DNA from: Sweltsa coloradensis
Lineage: Eukaryota > Arthropoda > Insecta > Plecoptera > Chloroperlidae
Direction: 5' to 3'
NCBI GenBank assembly: GCA_024449915.1
Contig: JAMZAV010003219.1
Coordinates: 1-64,000 of the forward strand
DNA: 64,000 nucleotides
The notes below the pieces were generated by a model, which was not told the DNA's origin, ran no database searches, and was given only the letters and a program-made list of their open reading frames with translations. Position 1 is the first letter of the stretch; every line of letters starts with the position of its first letter. The position numbers were made by a program, and so were the translations under genes. Below, one piece after another: positions 48,001 to 58,040 of this stretch.

Positions 48001-51000
48001 CAAGAATGTGATTGTAGTTGGAACAAAAGAAAATAACATGTGAGTGTGAGTGTGTGCAGTGTACTTACTTTCGCCAATTAGACTTTCTTTGGCAGCGTGT
48101 AATCCAGCATTGACGATAATTATTGTGATGATAGAATCCACACTAAACACTAAACAGAGCTTTGTAGTCGAGAAGAAAGCTATCAGGGCTAAACGGCGGA
48201 GAAGCGACGGCGTATGCAAATAACAGTGATAAGCTGGCTTTGTCATGCATTACTAAACCGCTGACCACTCGCTCTCTCACTTTCTACAAGTTTTAACTGT
48301 TTTATTTACAGCTTTATGAACAAATCTGTACTTTTTTACACTTTAATTTTAAATGTCAACACTTAATTTATTTTTTGACGTTTTAATTACTTGAATTTGT
48401 ACACGGTTTCCAAAAGACAATACAATGTATATATTATGCTTACAAATAAAACAGATATTTTATTCTACACAAATTGATGAGTTAACAAATTGTTATTAAT
48501 GTTGTTAAAACTAGGAAACGCTCAGTTGGACGCGTTGATAAGCGAGCACGTGCTATAGCTAGACCCACATTGCACATTTTTTTTAATTTTAAAATTTGCG
48601 ACGTTCGCTGTCCACGTGGCCATGTTTCCAATATTATTTATTATTGGCAAGGTATTTGGGTAAACCCGTGGGTAAACCTTTACTTTGTGGATAAAATCCA
48701 CCGCCATCCAAAGAGCACCTTGACATCATTTCTTTGGGAAAACTGTTTTAACTCTTTGGTAACAAATATAATACACTGCTTCCTCGATAGTATTTCGATT
48801 ACTTTTAGGTGGCAGTGCATAGTGACCAGAATTCTCGTGCGACTTTTCGTTGCCATGGTAAAGTTACTTTTGTTATAATGTAATTTCCATCTACACTACT
48901 TATCGGATCAAAATAAAATTAACATATTCGTGACCGGACGGACATTCTAAATGATTTGGCCACCTCATATTTTGTCGCCGTTTAGTTTAAAAAAAATCAA
49001 TTAACTTTAATGTAACTTTGTAACTTTTTGAACGATTTTGCCACAAAACTTAAATGGCATTCAATCCAGATCGAAGCTTGCGGATGGCTAAAATTTCAAC
49101 TCGATCCGAGCCTCCGTTCGAACGTTATGGCGAGACATACAAAAAAAAACAACAAAAAAAAACAAAAAAAAAACAGTGACTATTTTTTTCGGCAGAGTCA
49201 AATGGAAACGCTCGCTTCGCTCGCTTAATTATATGAAAACCTTTTTGTTTTTAATCATTTATTTTGCTTGTGAAATAAGAGATATTATTTCGGAATTAAT
49301 ATGCAAAACCGAGATAGTGAAATGAGTGCCTTTGCAATTTATTTTTAATTTAATGCGTAGTTAAGCTACTTAAATAATTGCATTCCTCATTAACACCATA
49401 AAATCGCGATTTTATCAATAATTCTTGGGTATTTTATAGACTTTTACTGCTTTCTTGACCTGTCATGCACAGCAGAACGTAAGAACTTTCTTTGCAATCG
49501 AACACTTGCGTAGAGAATGCAAATGCAAAAGAATGCATCTCATATGGCCGGATCCGGTAACGAGGCTTCCAACGCGCATGCACCGCGCGCAGTCGTGCGT
49601 GAATGTGCGTGCGAGTCATCTTGCAGGAGCGAGGCGGCCAGACTGGCGCTCTTCGCAAGGAAGGCTTCTAGTTCTCTCACACACAAACTGGTCCGTGTGT
49701 TGACCAGTCAATACATACATCAACCAACCAATGTCACTGAGAGTGTGGTTTGCATTTATAACTAGGAAAACGCTTAAGTCCCGCCGCGTTGTTGGATGAG
49801 CGTAATTGGTGCATTGAGTTGCCATGTGTTATGCGGATTATCTGTTCTTTTACCAAAAAACAACATAAATAAACTTTAAATGTTATTACCTCAAAACTTT
49901 TATTCTAGCACATTTGCTAACAATTGTCCCTACTTCTTCTACAGTTTTTAAGATGAAAGGATAATTTCTTTTTTAATGTGCTCACAAGTCTTATTCTGAC
50001 AAATTCACCGGACACTTTTTTGATGACATTTATAGTTTTTTATTTAAAATATGGGAAATATAGGTTTTTCACAAAAAACATACATTTTCAAACAATGCAA
50101 AGGGAAAAAATCATATTTCTCAAACAAAACAAAAATTATAAAATCCGTCTGGTAAATGTTTAGATGTATTGTTTTTTAATCTTAAACACCTTTCACTTGA
50201 AAAAAAATGAAAATTGTAAAAGCCTTAGCATTATCCCAGCACCATAGCAAAATTGTAAAATTGCAATTATTAAGAGAAATAATTGTTTGATTGCGCTCAA
50301 ATTTCACACGATAATAATAATTCATAAAATTAAGGTTCTGTGAAAAAATCATTACAATCGGATAAAGCATGTAGGTGTTATAAGTCGAAGAATGTTTTAA
50401 AAATTTAAAAAATCCTAAAATTGCAATTTTCATAAAAAATAATTTTTCGATTGCGCTCAAATTTCACACGAATATATTAATTCATAAAACTAGGGAAACG
50501 CCAAAGTCGTTGTTAGACGAGTGAGTGAGCCATGTGTTGAGTACCCGGAAACATTTCTTTTCTTCCCCCTACCTTAGGCTACATACAATCATACATACAC
50601 ATACAATCATAGGCTACAGTGGAGCATGGCCTAAACTATGACCTAAACTTAAATACCCTATTATTTATACGAATATTATAGTCAAACTTAAATGCAAATG
50701 TTCCCGCGTACTCAACACATGACTCTCTCACTCGTCTAACAACGACTTTGGCGTTTCCCTAGTCGAGTTGGCTAAAGCGCCCTTATAGCCGAAATGTGGG
50801 AGACGTGGGTTCAATGGTCGGAAAAGATTTTGTAATTTCTGGATTGTATTTTTTAAATTATTTAACATGTTTTGAAATGCATATAACGCAGTGTAGTCCT
50901 ACATCTGTGACAATACCATGGAAAACATAGCCAGTACGAAATACGTGAAAATATTGCAAGGTTTACTCAATCTACGAGCGGAATTTTGGGGTACCTTGAC

Positions 51001-54000
51001 GTCCAACATTCGATTAACCTTGGCTTGGACACGGCATTTCACAGCCAGGTAAATAACAAACAAAAAATATTAGTTCAAAATAAAAACCATTGTAGTTAAA
51101 ATAATTCCAATACATTTCAACGTATTTTTCAGTTTTTTAGTTCTTGCAGGTTTAAATCGCAACGGATTGTGCTCATTTTGTTGCAGTTCTCAGTTACCTG
51201 GTCACGGATGTCTGTTTAAAATTTCAGCTCAGTCTATTTGGCCGTTCGGCCGTATGGGACCGGACAGACAGACATTTAACATTTAACATTTAACAGAATT
51301 AATCACGACCAAGGACCGATCGAGTAGCGTTGTAGACTACGTTCGCTGCGCTCACTCGTCTAATTAAGGTTCTGTGAAAAAATCATTACAATCGGATAAA
51401 GCATGTAGGTGTTATAAGTCGAAGAATTTTAAAAAAAATCGAAATAAATCGTAAAATTGCGATTTTCACGAGAAATAATTTTTTGATCGATTTTTCGAAT
51501 CGTGCAATTCTAAGTTCAGAGATTTCGAAGGCCTCCAGAAAATTTCATCGCAATTGGAGTGTCGGTTTAGCCGGAATCGTGCTAACGAACAGACAAAAAT
51601 ACAAAAAAAAAGAAAGAAAGAATAAAAAACATTCCGGATTTTTTTCTTCAGTGTAGTGAAATGGAATCTTCGCTTCGCTCGCTACGCTCGCTACGCTCAT
51701 CCAACAACTCTACACATATCAATATTAATCTTGACACTTACTTTCATACAACCTTTACTAGACCTACTTACAAAGCAACAAGTCTTGGGCAGGTTCCCCA
51801 AAACAAGGAACTTTTCTAGTTAGTTACTTAAAAGTTATTGAGTAATTTCCTGCTCGACTTCAAAATAGGAACTTTCGGTTCATTAGGCTTTAATATCAAA
51901 ACTACAATCTTTTTAAATCAAAATACTACATTAAAAGATCACATGAAAATAGATTTTCACGTTCTGAAAAAGGCGGTTAATGACCCGGCACCTCCACCAT
52001 GTGATTGGATGAGCGTAGCGAGCGTAGCGAGCGAAGCGAAGATTCCATTTCACTACACTGGAGAAAAAAATCCGGAATGTTTTTTTTTTTTTTTTTTTTT
52101 TTTTTCTTTCTGTATTTTTGTCTGTTAACACGATTCCGGCTAAACCGACACTCCGATTGCGATCAAATTTTATGGAGGCCTTCGAAATCTCTGAACTAAG
52201 AACTGCCACGTTTTTGAGCGCAATCGAAAAATTATTTCTCATGAAAATCGCAATTTTACGATTTTTTTTCGATTTTTAAAAAATTTCTTCGACTTATAAC
52301 TCCTACATGCTTTATCCGATTGTAATGATTTTTTCACAGAACCTTAATTTTATGAATTGATATATTCGTGTGAAATTTGAGCGTAATCAAATAATTATTT
52401 CTTATGAAAATTTCAATATTACTATTTTTTCCTTTTTTAAAATTACGATTAATTAAAAAAAATAAGTTAATTTTTATTTAATTTGATTTAATTTTAAAAA
52501 AATTTCAACAAAGTTCTGATTTTTTCACAGAACAACAGAAAATCCGCAAAACACATGGCAGCTCAATTCACCAATTACGCTCATCCAACAACGCGGCGGG
52601 ACTTAAGCGTTTTCCTAGTAGTAAGGCGAATTAGTATAGACTAGACGGCACCTCCACCATTATTCCGTACGCGAACCAAAATATGGAGATATAAATCTAA
52701 TTTTCTTTATTATTGCCATCAGTATGAACCCCACAAAAAGTTACATTGTCCAAAATTCAAATCCTCGCTTGAGCTTTTCATGATTTTTAAAATTGTGTTT
52801 TTTAGGGTTGAATTTTCCTTGAGTTTCAATATTTCGATATGGCATCCAAATTTCGCTATCCTTGCCCAGTCCTAGTTTATTTGTTCATATCGTTTCTATT
52901 CTACACAGTCACACCTCTATCTTTTAACTGAGTACAAGTGAGAATCGTATTCTGTAGTAAGCTGGAAGCCCGACATATTATTTTCTACAATACCCGCCTT
53001 GCACAGCTATGGTTACTGGGGCTGTGCGCTAACGACACGTGTCACGTCACGCGTATCGCTATTGTGCGTGCAATTATAAAACAACGCTTGTTACGTTTCC
53101 TCGTCACTTTCTGAGCCAACTAAACTAATGCTATCTGCCCTGTCTTTGAAAAGATCTTCCGTGTTCGAAGCACAAGGCGGTATCTCACGGATCAGACTGT
53201 TACAAAGTGGTCGGTTTGTCCTGACAATGTGCATTGTTCGCGGCCACGGACGGTGAACTATCAGAAGAAGACGCCTATCTGTTAGATTCTGATCTCTGTG
53301 TGTAGGATACGATCATGGTGGCTAAGCAGAGTAGATAAACTTCTTCGTCAGGATGCCCGCTGTAGGGTTCACGTCAGCTATGCCGATGACACCCTCTTCA
53401 GATGACTCAAAGGCGAGGAAAGAGGAAAAGTCCACCTCGCAAACATAAGCTAGTAAGTAGGGGAGTGTATTATAACTAGAGGCGAGCTCTGGCAATCAAC
53501 GTCGTGCACCTCTCCCCCTTCCCATGACGACCTTCCAGATGACGACAACCACGACGTAAACCCCCCCCCTTTCCTCCCCCTACCCGTGTGGCTGGTTCTG
53601 ACCAGCATGGGATTTTCGTCCCAATACCCCCTAGGCTAGAGTGGCGCATTATGACCTAAAGGTTGACGCGCCCTTGTACAAGAAAAACTTATTATTATGG
53701 TGTAAATAATTTAAAAGGAATGCTCGAGAGCCTTTTAAAAGAAATAAATCTCTTGCATTTGTTTTAATGATACAAAACACACAGGTTAATGTTTCAGTCA
53801 GGATTGCCGGTGGCGGGAGTCAACCTTGTGATCTCACGAATCAGTCTCACACGTGAGTTACCTCGTCGGTTTCCTCACGCAGAGCCCCGGGGAACGCTCA
53901 TTGATTGATATTACCTTAAATAAATAAATAGAATAATTAATAAATAAATAACATAAATTCGTATTGAGAGGCTACCTTGCACTCAGTCACAGTGCTGGTT

Positions 54001-56398
54001 TTCAGTGGGGGACATTAAATTTAAAGACGACTAAGCCAACCCTGTAGGCGCCATCACCATCGATAAGCGAACAATGACCGATCAAATAAGCTGGACACGA
54101 TTCCACCCGCGGACAATGACAGAATCAACAAGGCTGATTCGAAACAACCTTAGAATTTATTATATGCCTCGTTGCCACAAAGTCACCGTTTACAAATCCT
54201 AAGAACCCCGTCTGGGCCCGGGGTAGAATTGGCCCAGAGCATGGCTCTGCTAATCGTAAAAGGCGATTTTAGAGAAAAAGTCCAACTCGCAAACAACAGC
54301 TAGAAAGAGCGGAATATCTTACTCCCCGAAACTAGAGGCGAGCTCTGGCAATCGTCGTCGGGGACCTTGCCCCCTTCCCTTGACGACCTCCCGGCGACGA
54401 TGACAATGACACAACGAACGATGACAAAGACGATGACGACCGCGACGTGAGAAACCCCCCTTCCTCCCCTTCCCCGTGGCTGGTTCTGACCAGCATGGGC
54501 CCCTCCTCCCCCCCCCCCTTAGGCTAGAGTGGTGCATTATGACCTAACGGTTGACGCGTCCTTAATCCAAATAAACAAAACAAAACTAAGCTAAGAACTG
54601 ATGGACTTAAGTCTACATTAGAAGTAAAAAACGTCTGCAAATCGAACCCTGGACCTTCTGCATTGGAAGCAAAGCCTCTAACCAAAAGAGCAACGAACCA
54701 CACAAGACATTTAAGTTCAGATTGAGGTGTGTTATTAATATTTCTGCGCTCTTTACAGGCTACAAGGCTTCACCGTTTCAGGGAACCTTTACAATTTGTA
54801 ACTTTAGGCCTGGAGCATTTTTGAATAGACTTTTTTCATGGAAATCTCACTTTTCTTTTACGTACATGGTTTTCAAGACTTACGAATCCGTTGCTATAGA
54901 AATTAAAGCGATGTTCAATAAAAACACTTGAAATTTAGTAAAATCTTTACAGTCTTCAATTGTTGGTTTGTATATCCATAGAGATTAGCTTAACATGGTT
55001 TTACTTCAAAATGTTAACAATAGTAAACTAAAACAAAATTAAAATGCATAGGTGTAGTACAAATTGTATCCGCTCACCAAAAAAGATCATCCATCAACGT
55101 GACTGTAAAAAGCGTTCTTGAGATCACACTGCAAATTCAATGGTAGGTAGTAGTAGAACATTTTTTTAGCAATAACTGTTAATTTGATAATTGTTGGTTT
55201 TAAAAACACGTTAACAAAAGCGAACGATTAATGGAACGCGTTTCGTTGCTGTAGGTACATTAGGTTCATACACTTGCTACACTTAGTCGGAGCATAGCGA
55301 ATACTTAATTTGACAATCGGAAGAAAATAAAATTGGATTCGTTTAATTTACATGTTGGTTTGCTCTCTACCGGCAAAACGGCCGGTCCTAAATCTTGTCG
55401 AGATTTTATGGTTACCTTTGAAACCAAAGAGACAAATACCATATCGTAGACATTAGCTATTATGTGGCGTAGTGTTCTCATACTCAATAAACTCCCCAAA
55501 ACTAGAGGTGAGGTCTGGCATTCCCTGTCGTCGTCGTCTCCAACCTTTCCCTCCAACATAACGACGATACAAAGACGACGACGACGTGAGATACCCCCCT
55601 CGTCCCTCTTATCTCGCCTGTGGCTGGATCTGTCCAGCATGGACCTGTCCTGAGTGGCGAACCTCACGGTTGATGCGCTCTTAAAACGAAATAAAGTCAA
55701 AATCTCGAATTCATTTTCATTGTGACAGTCATATTATCTAACTTTACAGCAAGGATTTATTGTATTTTTAACAGGGATTACCCTAACAATAAAGTAACAT
55801 AACAATCGTCCAACCGCTCGTGTGCAACAGACCAACAAACAATTCAAACCAATTACATTTTTACAACATTTGACTTTTAATATTGGCATCATAATAAGAA
55901 TCCATTACTACGTCAAGTTAAGTGATATTTTCTGTCGCTAAACGACGGGCTCATAGAAAATCGTGCGAAATTGATTGATTTCGTCATTATTTCTAAAAAG
56001 GTTTTTTTAACCAAATCTACTTTTGGAAAAGTCTTGTTGCCCGACAAGATGTTAGCAAAATCAGCCATCATTGTCTCTGTTATGAATATGATTATAATAT
56101 AAACAATGTTCAATTCAATGTTTTCTTAAATGTTTAGATTTTATCCAAGTAAAATCCAATACTTCACAACCATAATTATCATCATTATTTTAACTTTAAT
56201 AGTAGTTTCAAAATTATATTGTTAAGTTGCGTGTTAAAGATAAGGGGAAACCAACACCAAATCTACAATTTTGTAGTGTAGTAGATTCATATTAACACCT
56301 TTAAACTCGTTCTTACTGTGTACAACTCGTAGCTTCTCTTACACTGTAAAAAACTTATCCTACAATCTGGTCGAAGACAATACCTTGAAAGCTGCCAT
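39015..56398 (-). CDS. RR-2 cuticular protein (chitin-binding, Rebers-Riddiford), three coding exons
   Basis: Structural protein secreted by epidermis into chitin-based cuticle. Exons on the - strand: 56398-56384 (MAAFK), 42517-42276 and 39290-39015. Signal peptide is MAAFK plus [14 protein letters not shown], then mature FPVYSGYG. Exon 2 then gives a Gln run and [13 protein letters not shown]. Exon 3 gives the RR-2 domain: [52 protein letters not shown], then a His/Gln-rich tail. The RR-2 form is typical of hard cuticle. Splice sites: donor GTATTG after exon 1, acceptor TTCTAG, donor GTGAGT, acceptor CCGCAG. Exon 2 is 242 nt and needs 243: the frame breaks between SQQG and LETLDRY, at CCC 42438-42440, where one more C would restore it. 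A sequencing error is most likely; otherwise a recent pseudogene. With that base the protein is 177 aa. Intron 1 is about 13.9 kb. Confidence 0.85.
39650..39810 (+). repeat. RF1 repeat copy, in intron 2 of the cuticular gene
   Basis: Has ctgtggctggttctgac, a cactaggctagagtggcgcg block and ttatgacctaacggttggcg. It lies antisense to the host gene. Confidence 0.65.
40350..40670 (+). mobile_element. LINE 3' segment, copy A
   Basis: Starts with gcaaaccttatattcg just upstream and a gggatcgtctataaatca block, then a long pyrimidine tract (40385-40466). It continues through gtagttcattgttgtgtctgc and ends in ctgaataggatagagacg with a TAAA-type tail. It matches copy B at 41790-42245 block by block. No RT coding is left. 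Confidence 0.6.
41790..42245 (+). mobile_element. LINE 3' segment, copy B, interrupted by a SINE
   Basis: Same order of blocks as copy A: gcaaacctcatatttgc, a pyrimidine tract (41838-41920), gtagttcattgttgtgtctgc, then tttgtaaaacag and a TAAA tail. A tRNA-like SINE (about 42017-42175) splits it between attagattt and gttgtcctcc, with an ATTTATTTA-like repeat on both sides. Confidence 0.6.
42020..42172 (+). repeat. tRNA-derived SINE nested in LINE copy B
   Basis: B-box GGTTCGAATCC at about 42116 with a T-arm-like CCCGTGGTTCGAATCCC, followed by ttttttaatttctgaattg. The same taatttctg(g/a)attg tail follows other SINEs in this window (50830, 60860 and, inverted, 59570). It lies about 100 bases from the exon 2 donor of the cuticular gene. 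Confidence 0.6.
42990..43090 (+). repeat. RF1 left-end fragment
   Basis: Only the 5' block is present: catctgggcccggggtgg, gactctgctaatcgtaaagg and catctcgcaaacctcag. Confidence 0.6.
44351..45587 (-). pseudogene. Mobile-element protein with EEADT motif, fragmented
   Basis: Open frame 44890-44351 on the - strand has [13 protein letters not shown], then [13 protein letters not shown] and [19 protein letters not shown]. Upstream frames (45587-45072) keep [11 protein letters not shown] and KEANA fragments in shifted phases. Downstream, 44344-44144 gives [18 protein letters not shown] and DFGWTID. I have seen this set of motifs in a widespread, multi-copy family of animal proteins tied to repeats and resembling PIN/FEN-type nucleases, but the assignment is from memory and function is unknown. 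It is broken by several frameshifts. Confidence 0.5.
45823..46288 (+). pseudogene. Inverted partial copy of the EEADT-family gene
   Basis: Frame 45823-46041 repeats [19 protein letters not shown], then [20 protein letters not shown] and a [17 protein letters not shown] tail. Frame 46103-46288 repeats [20 protein letters not shown] and ends with CGHPLRA. Homology with the - strand copy begins near 45600; the EEADT part itself is missing. It forms the right arm of the 43527-46870 element. Confidence 0.55.
46930..47160 (+). repeat. RF1 repeat copy
   Basis: GAC-rich block at 46965-47030, actggttctgaccagcatgg, and tagattggcgcattatgacc, with an ATCC-like A-rich tail (aaataaacca). It lies directly after the foldback element. 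Confidence 0.65.
47160..48509. other. Intron 1 stretch with no recognised element
   Basis: AT-rich. A 99-codon - strand frame (48246-47947) is followed by a good donor-like sequence (GGCGAAAGTAAGTA, near 48070). It could be an exon of an unseen transcript, but no domain supports it. Confidence 0.3.
48510..49230. mobile_element. ACTAGG-type element, incomplete
   Basis: The left end reads ACTAGGAAACGCTC followed by gttggacgcgttgataagcg. The right side ends with ggaaacgctcgcttcgctcg, similar to the internal repeat of the larger element at 51660. A matching right terminal repeat was not found. Confidence 0.4.
50489..50763. mobile_element. 275-bp MITE nested in the 49761-52619 element
   Basis: The inverted ends of about 56 bp begin ACTAGGGAAACGCCAAAGTC. 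The first bases match the terminal bases of the surrounding element, pointing to one family. The centre includes a piece of RF1 tail (ggctacagtggagcat, atgacctaaac). Confidence 0.75.
50764..50850 (+). repeat. tRNA-derived SINE next to the nested MITE
   Basis: A-box-like GTTGGCTAAAGCGCCC and B-box-like GTGGGTTCAATGG, followed by ttgtaatttctggattg, the tail shared with SINEs at 42140 and 60860. The tRNA-like part would be of the Ile/Tyr/Ser-like class by shape only; no anticodon is claimed. Confidence 0.55.
53390..53680 (+). repeat. RF1 repeat, nearly complete
   Basis: Left block (gactcaaaggcgaggaaagagg), gaggcgagctctggcaatc, a GAC block, gtgtggctggttctgaccag and tctaggctagagtggcg-type tail to cgcgccctt. 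It lies in intron 1 of the cuticular gene. Confidence 0.7.
54205..54575 (+). repeat. RF1 repeat, best full-length copy (about 370 bp)
   Basis: In order: cccgtctgggcccggggtag; catggctctgctaatcgtaa; caactcgcaaacaacagct; gaggcgagctctggcaatcg; a (GAC/GAT)n block that reads as Asp-rich peptide; a hairpin block ctggttctgaccag; taggctagagtggtgcatta; tgacctaacggttgacgcg; and an aaataaacaaaac tail. TGACCTAACGG resembles a tRNA A-box with one mismatch. At least 15 copies lie in this window on both strands, so it is an interspersed non-autonomous element. No known family is recalled. Confidence 0.75.
54630..54710 (-). repeat. tRNA-like (Trp-type by anticodon loop) pseudogene or SINE
   Basis: In reverse complement: TTTGGTTAGAGG (A-box-like), an anticodon arm with loop TTCCAAT (CCA), and CAGGGTTCGATT (B-box-like). 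The T-arm does not close well, so a working tRNA is unlikely. Confidence 0.45.
55080..55440. mobile_element. ACTAGG-type element remnant
   Basis: The reverse complement near 55085-55125 reads cagtcacgttgatggatga, the terminal block also at 28920 and 59680. At 55360-55395, gctctctaccggcaaaacgg matches internal blocks of the same family. The CTAGG terminus itself is lost. Confidence 0.45.
55495..55690 (+). repeat. RF1 repeat, middle and 3' part
   Basis: aaactagaggtgaggtctgg, GAC/CGA blocks, ctgtggctggatctgtccag and a shortened tail (ctcacggttgatgcgctctt). Confidence 0.65.
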
Positions 56399-56445
56399 TG
56401 TGTTCTCGTTAGCAGGTTGATGTGTTGAGTGAAGGTTGGTGTGAT

Positions 56446-56556
56446 ACTGATTAATTCAGCGCTCATCTTCTCTTATATACCGGACCCTAGTGAAATGAGC
56501 CTAGTGTGAGCGAGAGAGAGAGAGAGAGGGGTGGTGGTGGTGGTGGTGGGGGTGGG
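56446..56556 (-). promoter_or_regulatory. Core promoter of the RR-2 cuticular protein gene
   Basis: On the - strand, TATATAA (56479-56473) lies 31 bases upstream of the A in an arthropod initiator TCAGT (56450-56446, likely start near 56448). This leaves a 5' leader of about 50 nt before ATG at 56398. Just upstream is a GA/CT dinucleotide run (56512-56529), a potential GAGA-factor site, and a GGT/ACC run (56530-56556). Confidence 0.75.
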
Positions 56557-56924
56557 GATGAGGGGAGGGCGCGCCCAGGAAGAGAAAGATAGGCTAATAT
56601 CCTACCGTGGTCGGATATGAATGAATTAGTCTGCTAGTGAGAGTATGGGAATTTAAAACAATTATTGTTAATAAACTGATTAGAGTTGAATAGATTTCGC
56701 GGTTGGTGTTGCTTTCTTCTGCATCAGTTGGCAATGATAATCAGGTGCATTCTGTTGAGAACAGGTGTTGCTGTAAACATTAATGATTCGAGGGAACTGT
56801 TTAGGTGGTTAGTGTGGTCAGTGGTGCGCAACCAGAATATTATCTAGATAACCATAAATAATTATTTTATTTTATCATGATAACATGATAAACAAATAAT
56901 ATTTTCATCTTATTTCAAATCCAA

Positions 56925-57235
56925 CAGGGCCCGGGGTAGAATCTAGCCCGATAGTACAAGGCGAGAAAATAGGCAAAGTCCATCTCACAAACATCAGAAA
57001 GTAAGGGAGTTTCTACACACCTAAAATATGCGAGAACTAGCAGTCGTCGTCGGGAACCTCCTCCCAGCCCCCTTGACGACCTCCCTTAATCAGGACGAAG
57101 ACAACACAAACGATGACAAAGACGATGACGACCACGACGTGAGATCCTCCCTCTACCCGTGGCTGGTTCTGTCCAGCACTGGTCTTTCCTCCCCTATGCT
57201 AAAGTGGAGCATATATTGACCTAACATGTGGCAAA
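56925..57235 (+). repeat. RF1 repeat upstream of the cuticular gene promoter
   Basis: cagggcccggggtagaatct, ctcacaaacatcag, cagtcgtcgtcgggaacc, GACGAAGAC block, gtggctggttctgtccag and attgacctaac. It starts about 450 bases upstream of the TATA box. Its GAC run gives a false Asp-rich frame. Confidence 0.7.
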
Positions 57236-57714
57236 ACAAATGAAATGCATACACCAAAAACTAAAAGCTGTCTATTTTGTCGTTGAACAAGAGATAAGCC
57301 AAGGTTTTAATTGTTTAAAAAAAAAAATTATTACTTCAAGTCCTCGACTTTAACAAAAGATCTTATTTTGACACTCTTGGCAGTTTCTCTGTATACGCCT
57401 CAGTTAGCCCACACAAGCAATAACTAAAATATAATATGTTTTCTCCCGGTCAGCAAGGAACCATTGAGTTTATATTATGTATATTGTAAACTTAATGATA
57501 GAACTTCACACACATCTTAGCTCAGCCTAAGAACTGATGCGATGTCTCGCCCGCCCGCATTAGGATGCACCATACAGAGTGTAGCATTCACTTCCATTTA
57601 ATAATACCTACTTGTTTAATTACTTCATTTTATGACGACAAATGAGCAGCTTATAAAATGTTTATGTTATAAACGATTGTTGGCTTTCATTTTCATTTTT
57701 TTTAATTTCTCGTG

Positions 57715-57850
57715 GGAAAACTGTCCAGGGTGCAATGCATGCCCCTCTTCAGGTGTCTAACTTGGTGTATTGGAGTTAGGACAAATTGTGAAGGGAGGTC
57801 CGAGAGCTGTTAATGAGGACTCAATCACTTGCATTCGCAATAACAACTGA
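57715..57850 (+). repeat. RF2 repeat copy
   Basis: cagggtgcaatgcatgcccc, ttcaggtgtctaacttggtg, gggaggtccgagagctg and aatcacttgcattcgcaa align with 30770-30890. A further inverted copy lies at 62250-62300. Confidence 0.6.
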
Positions 57851-57884
57851 GGAAAACCTAGGAAAAAATCTTCAGTCAGGATTG

Positions 57885-57965
57885 CCGGTCTCAACGGGAT
57901 TTGATCCGTGACCTCCCGAATCAGAGTCGACATCCGTCGGTCTAACGGTTGTGACGCCCACTAAA
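57885..57965 (-). repeat. tRNA-like SINE fragment
   Basis: The reverse complement has ACGGATCAAATCCCG (B-box-like) after CTGATTCGGGAGG. Related text (tcagtcaggattgccgg) occurs at 53795-53870. Both follow RF2- or RF1-type DNA. Confidence 0.45.
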
Positions 57966-58040
57966 ATAAGATGGGATAAAACTCAATGGTAAACCCTCGC
58001 CCAGCTCTACCTCGGGCCCAGACAACGGGGGAGGGGGAAA

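Larger units (their letters stand above)
49761..52619. mobile_element. 2.86-kb element with 70-bp inverted ends (ACTAGG family)
   Basis: The left end ACTAGGAAAACGCTTAAGTC and the right end in reverse complement match for about 70 bases with two mismatches, on to GCCATGTGTT. The interior consists largely of diverged blocks of about 150-220 bp (ttctgtgaaaaaatcattac.. ; cgattgcgctcaaatttcac) in both orientations, and of GCGTAGCGAGCGAAGCG repeats that face each other at 51660-51700 and 52010-52045. A smaller relative and a SINE are nested inside. No transposase was recognised. Confidence 0.75.

Noticed and set aside
47947..48246. 99-codon - strand frame with a donor-like end as an alternative first exon of the cuticular gene
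   Set aside because: It does not supply an MA.FK-type start in frame with exon 2, whereas 56398-56384 does, with a complete promoter.
54630..54710. A functional tRNA gene (Trp-type)
   Set aside because: Box-like elements and an anticodon loop are visible, but arms pair poorly and the acceptor stem does not close; SINE or pseudogene is more likely.
57028..57219. Asp-rich small proteins ([19 protein letters not shown]) at several places
   Set aside because: All fall on the (GAC/GAT)n part of RF1 copies, on either strand, with no conserved start or stop.
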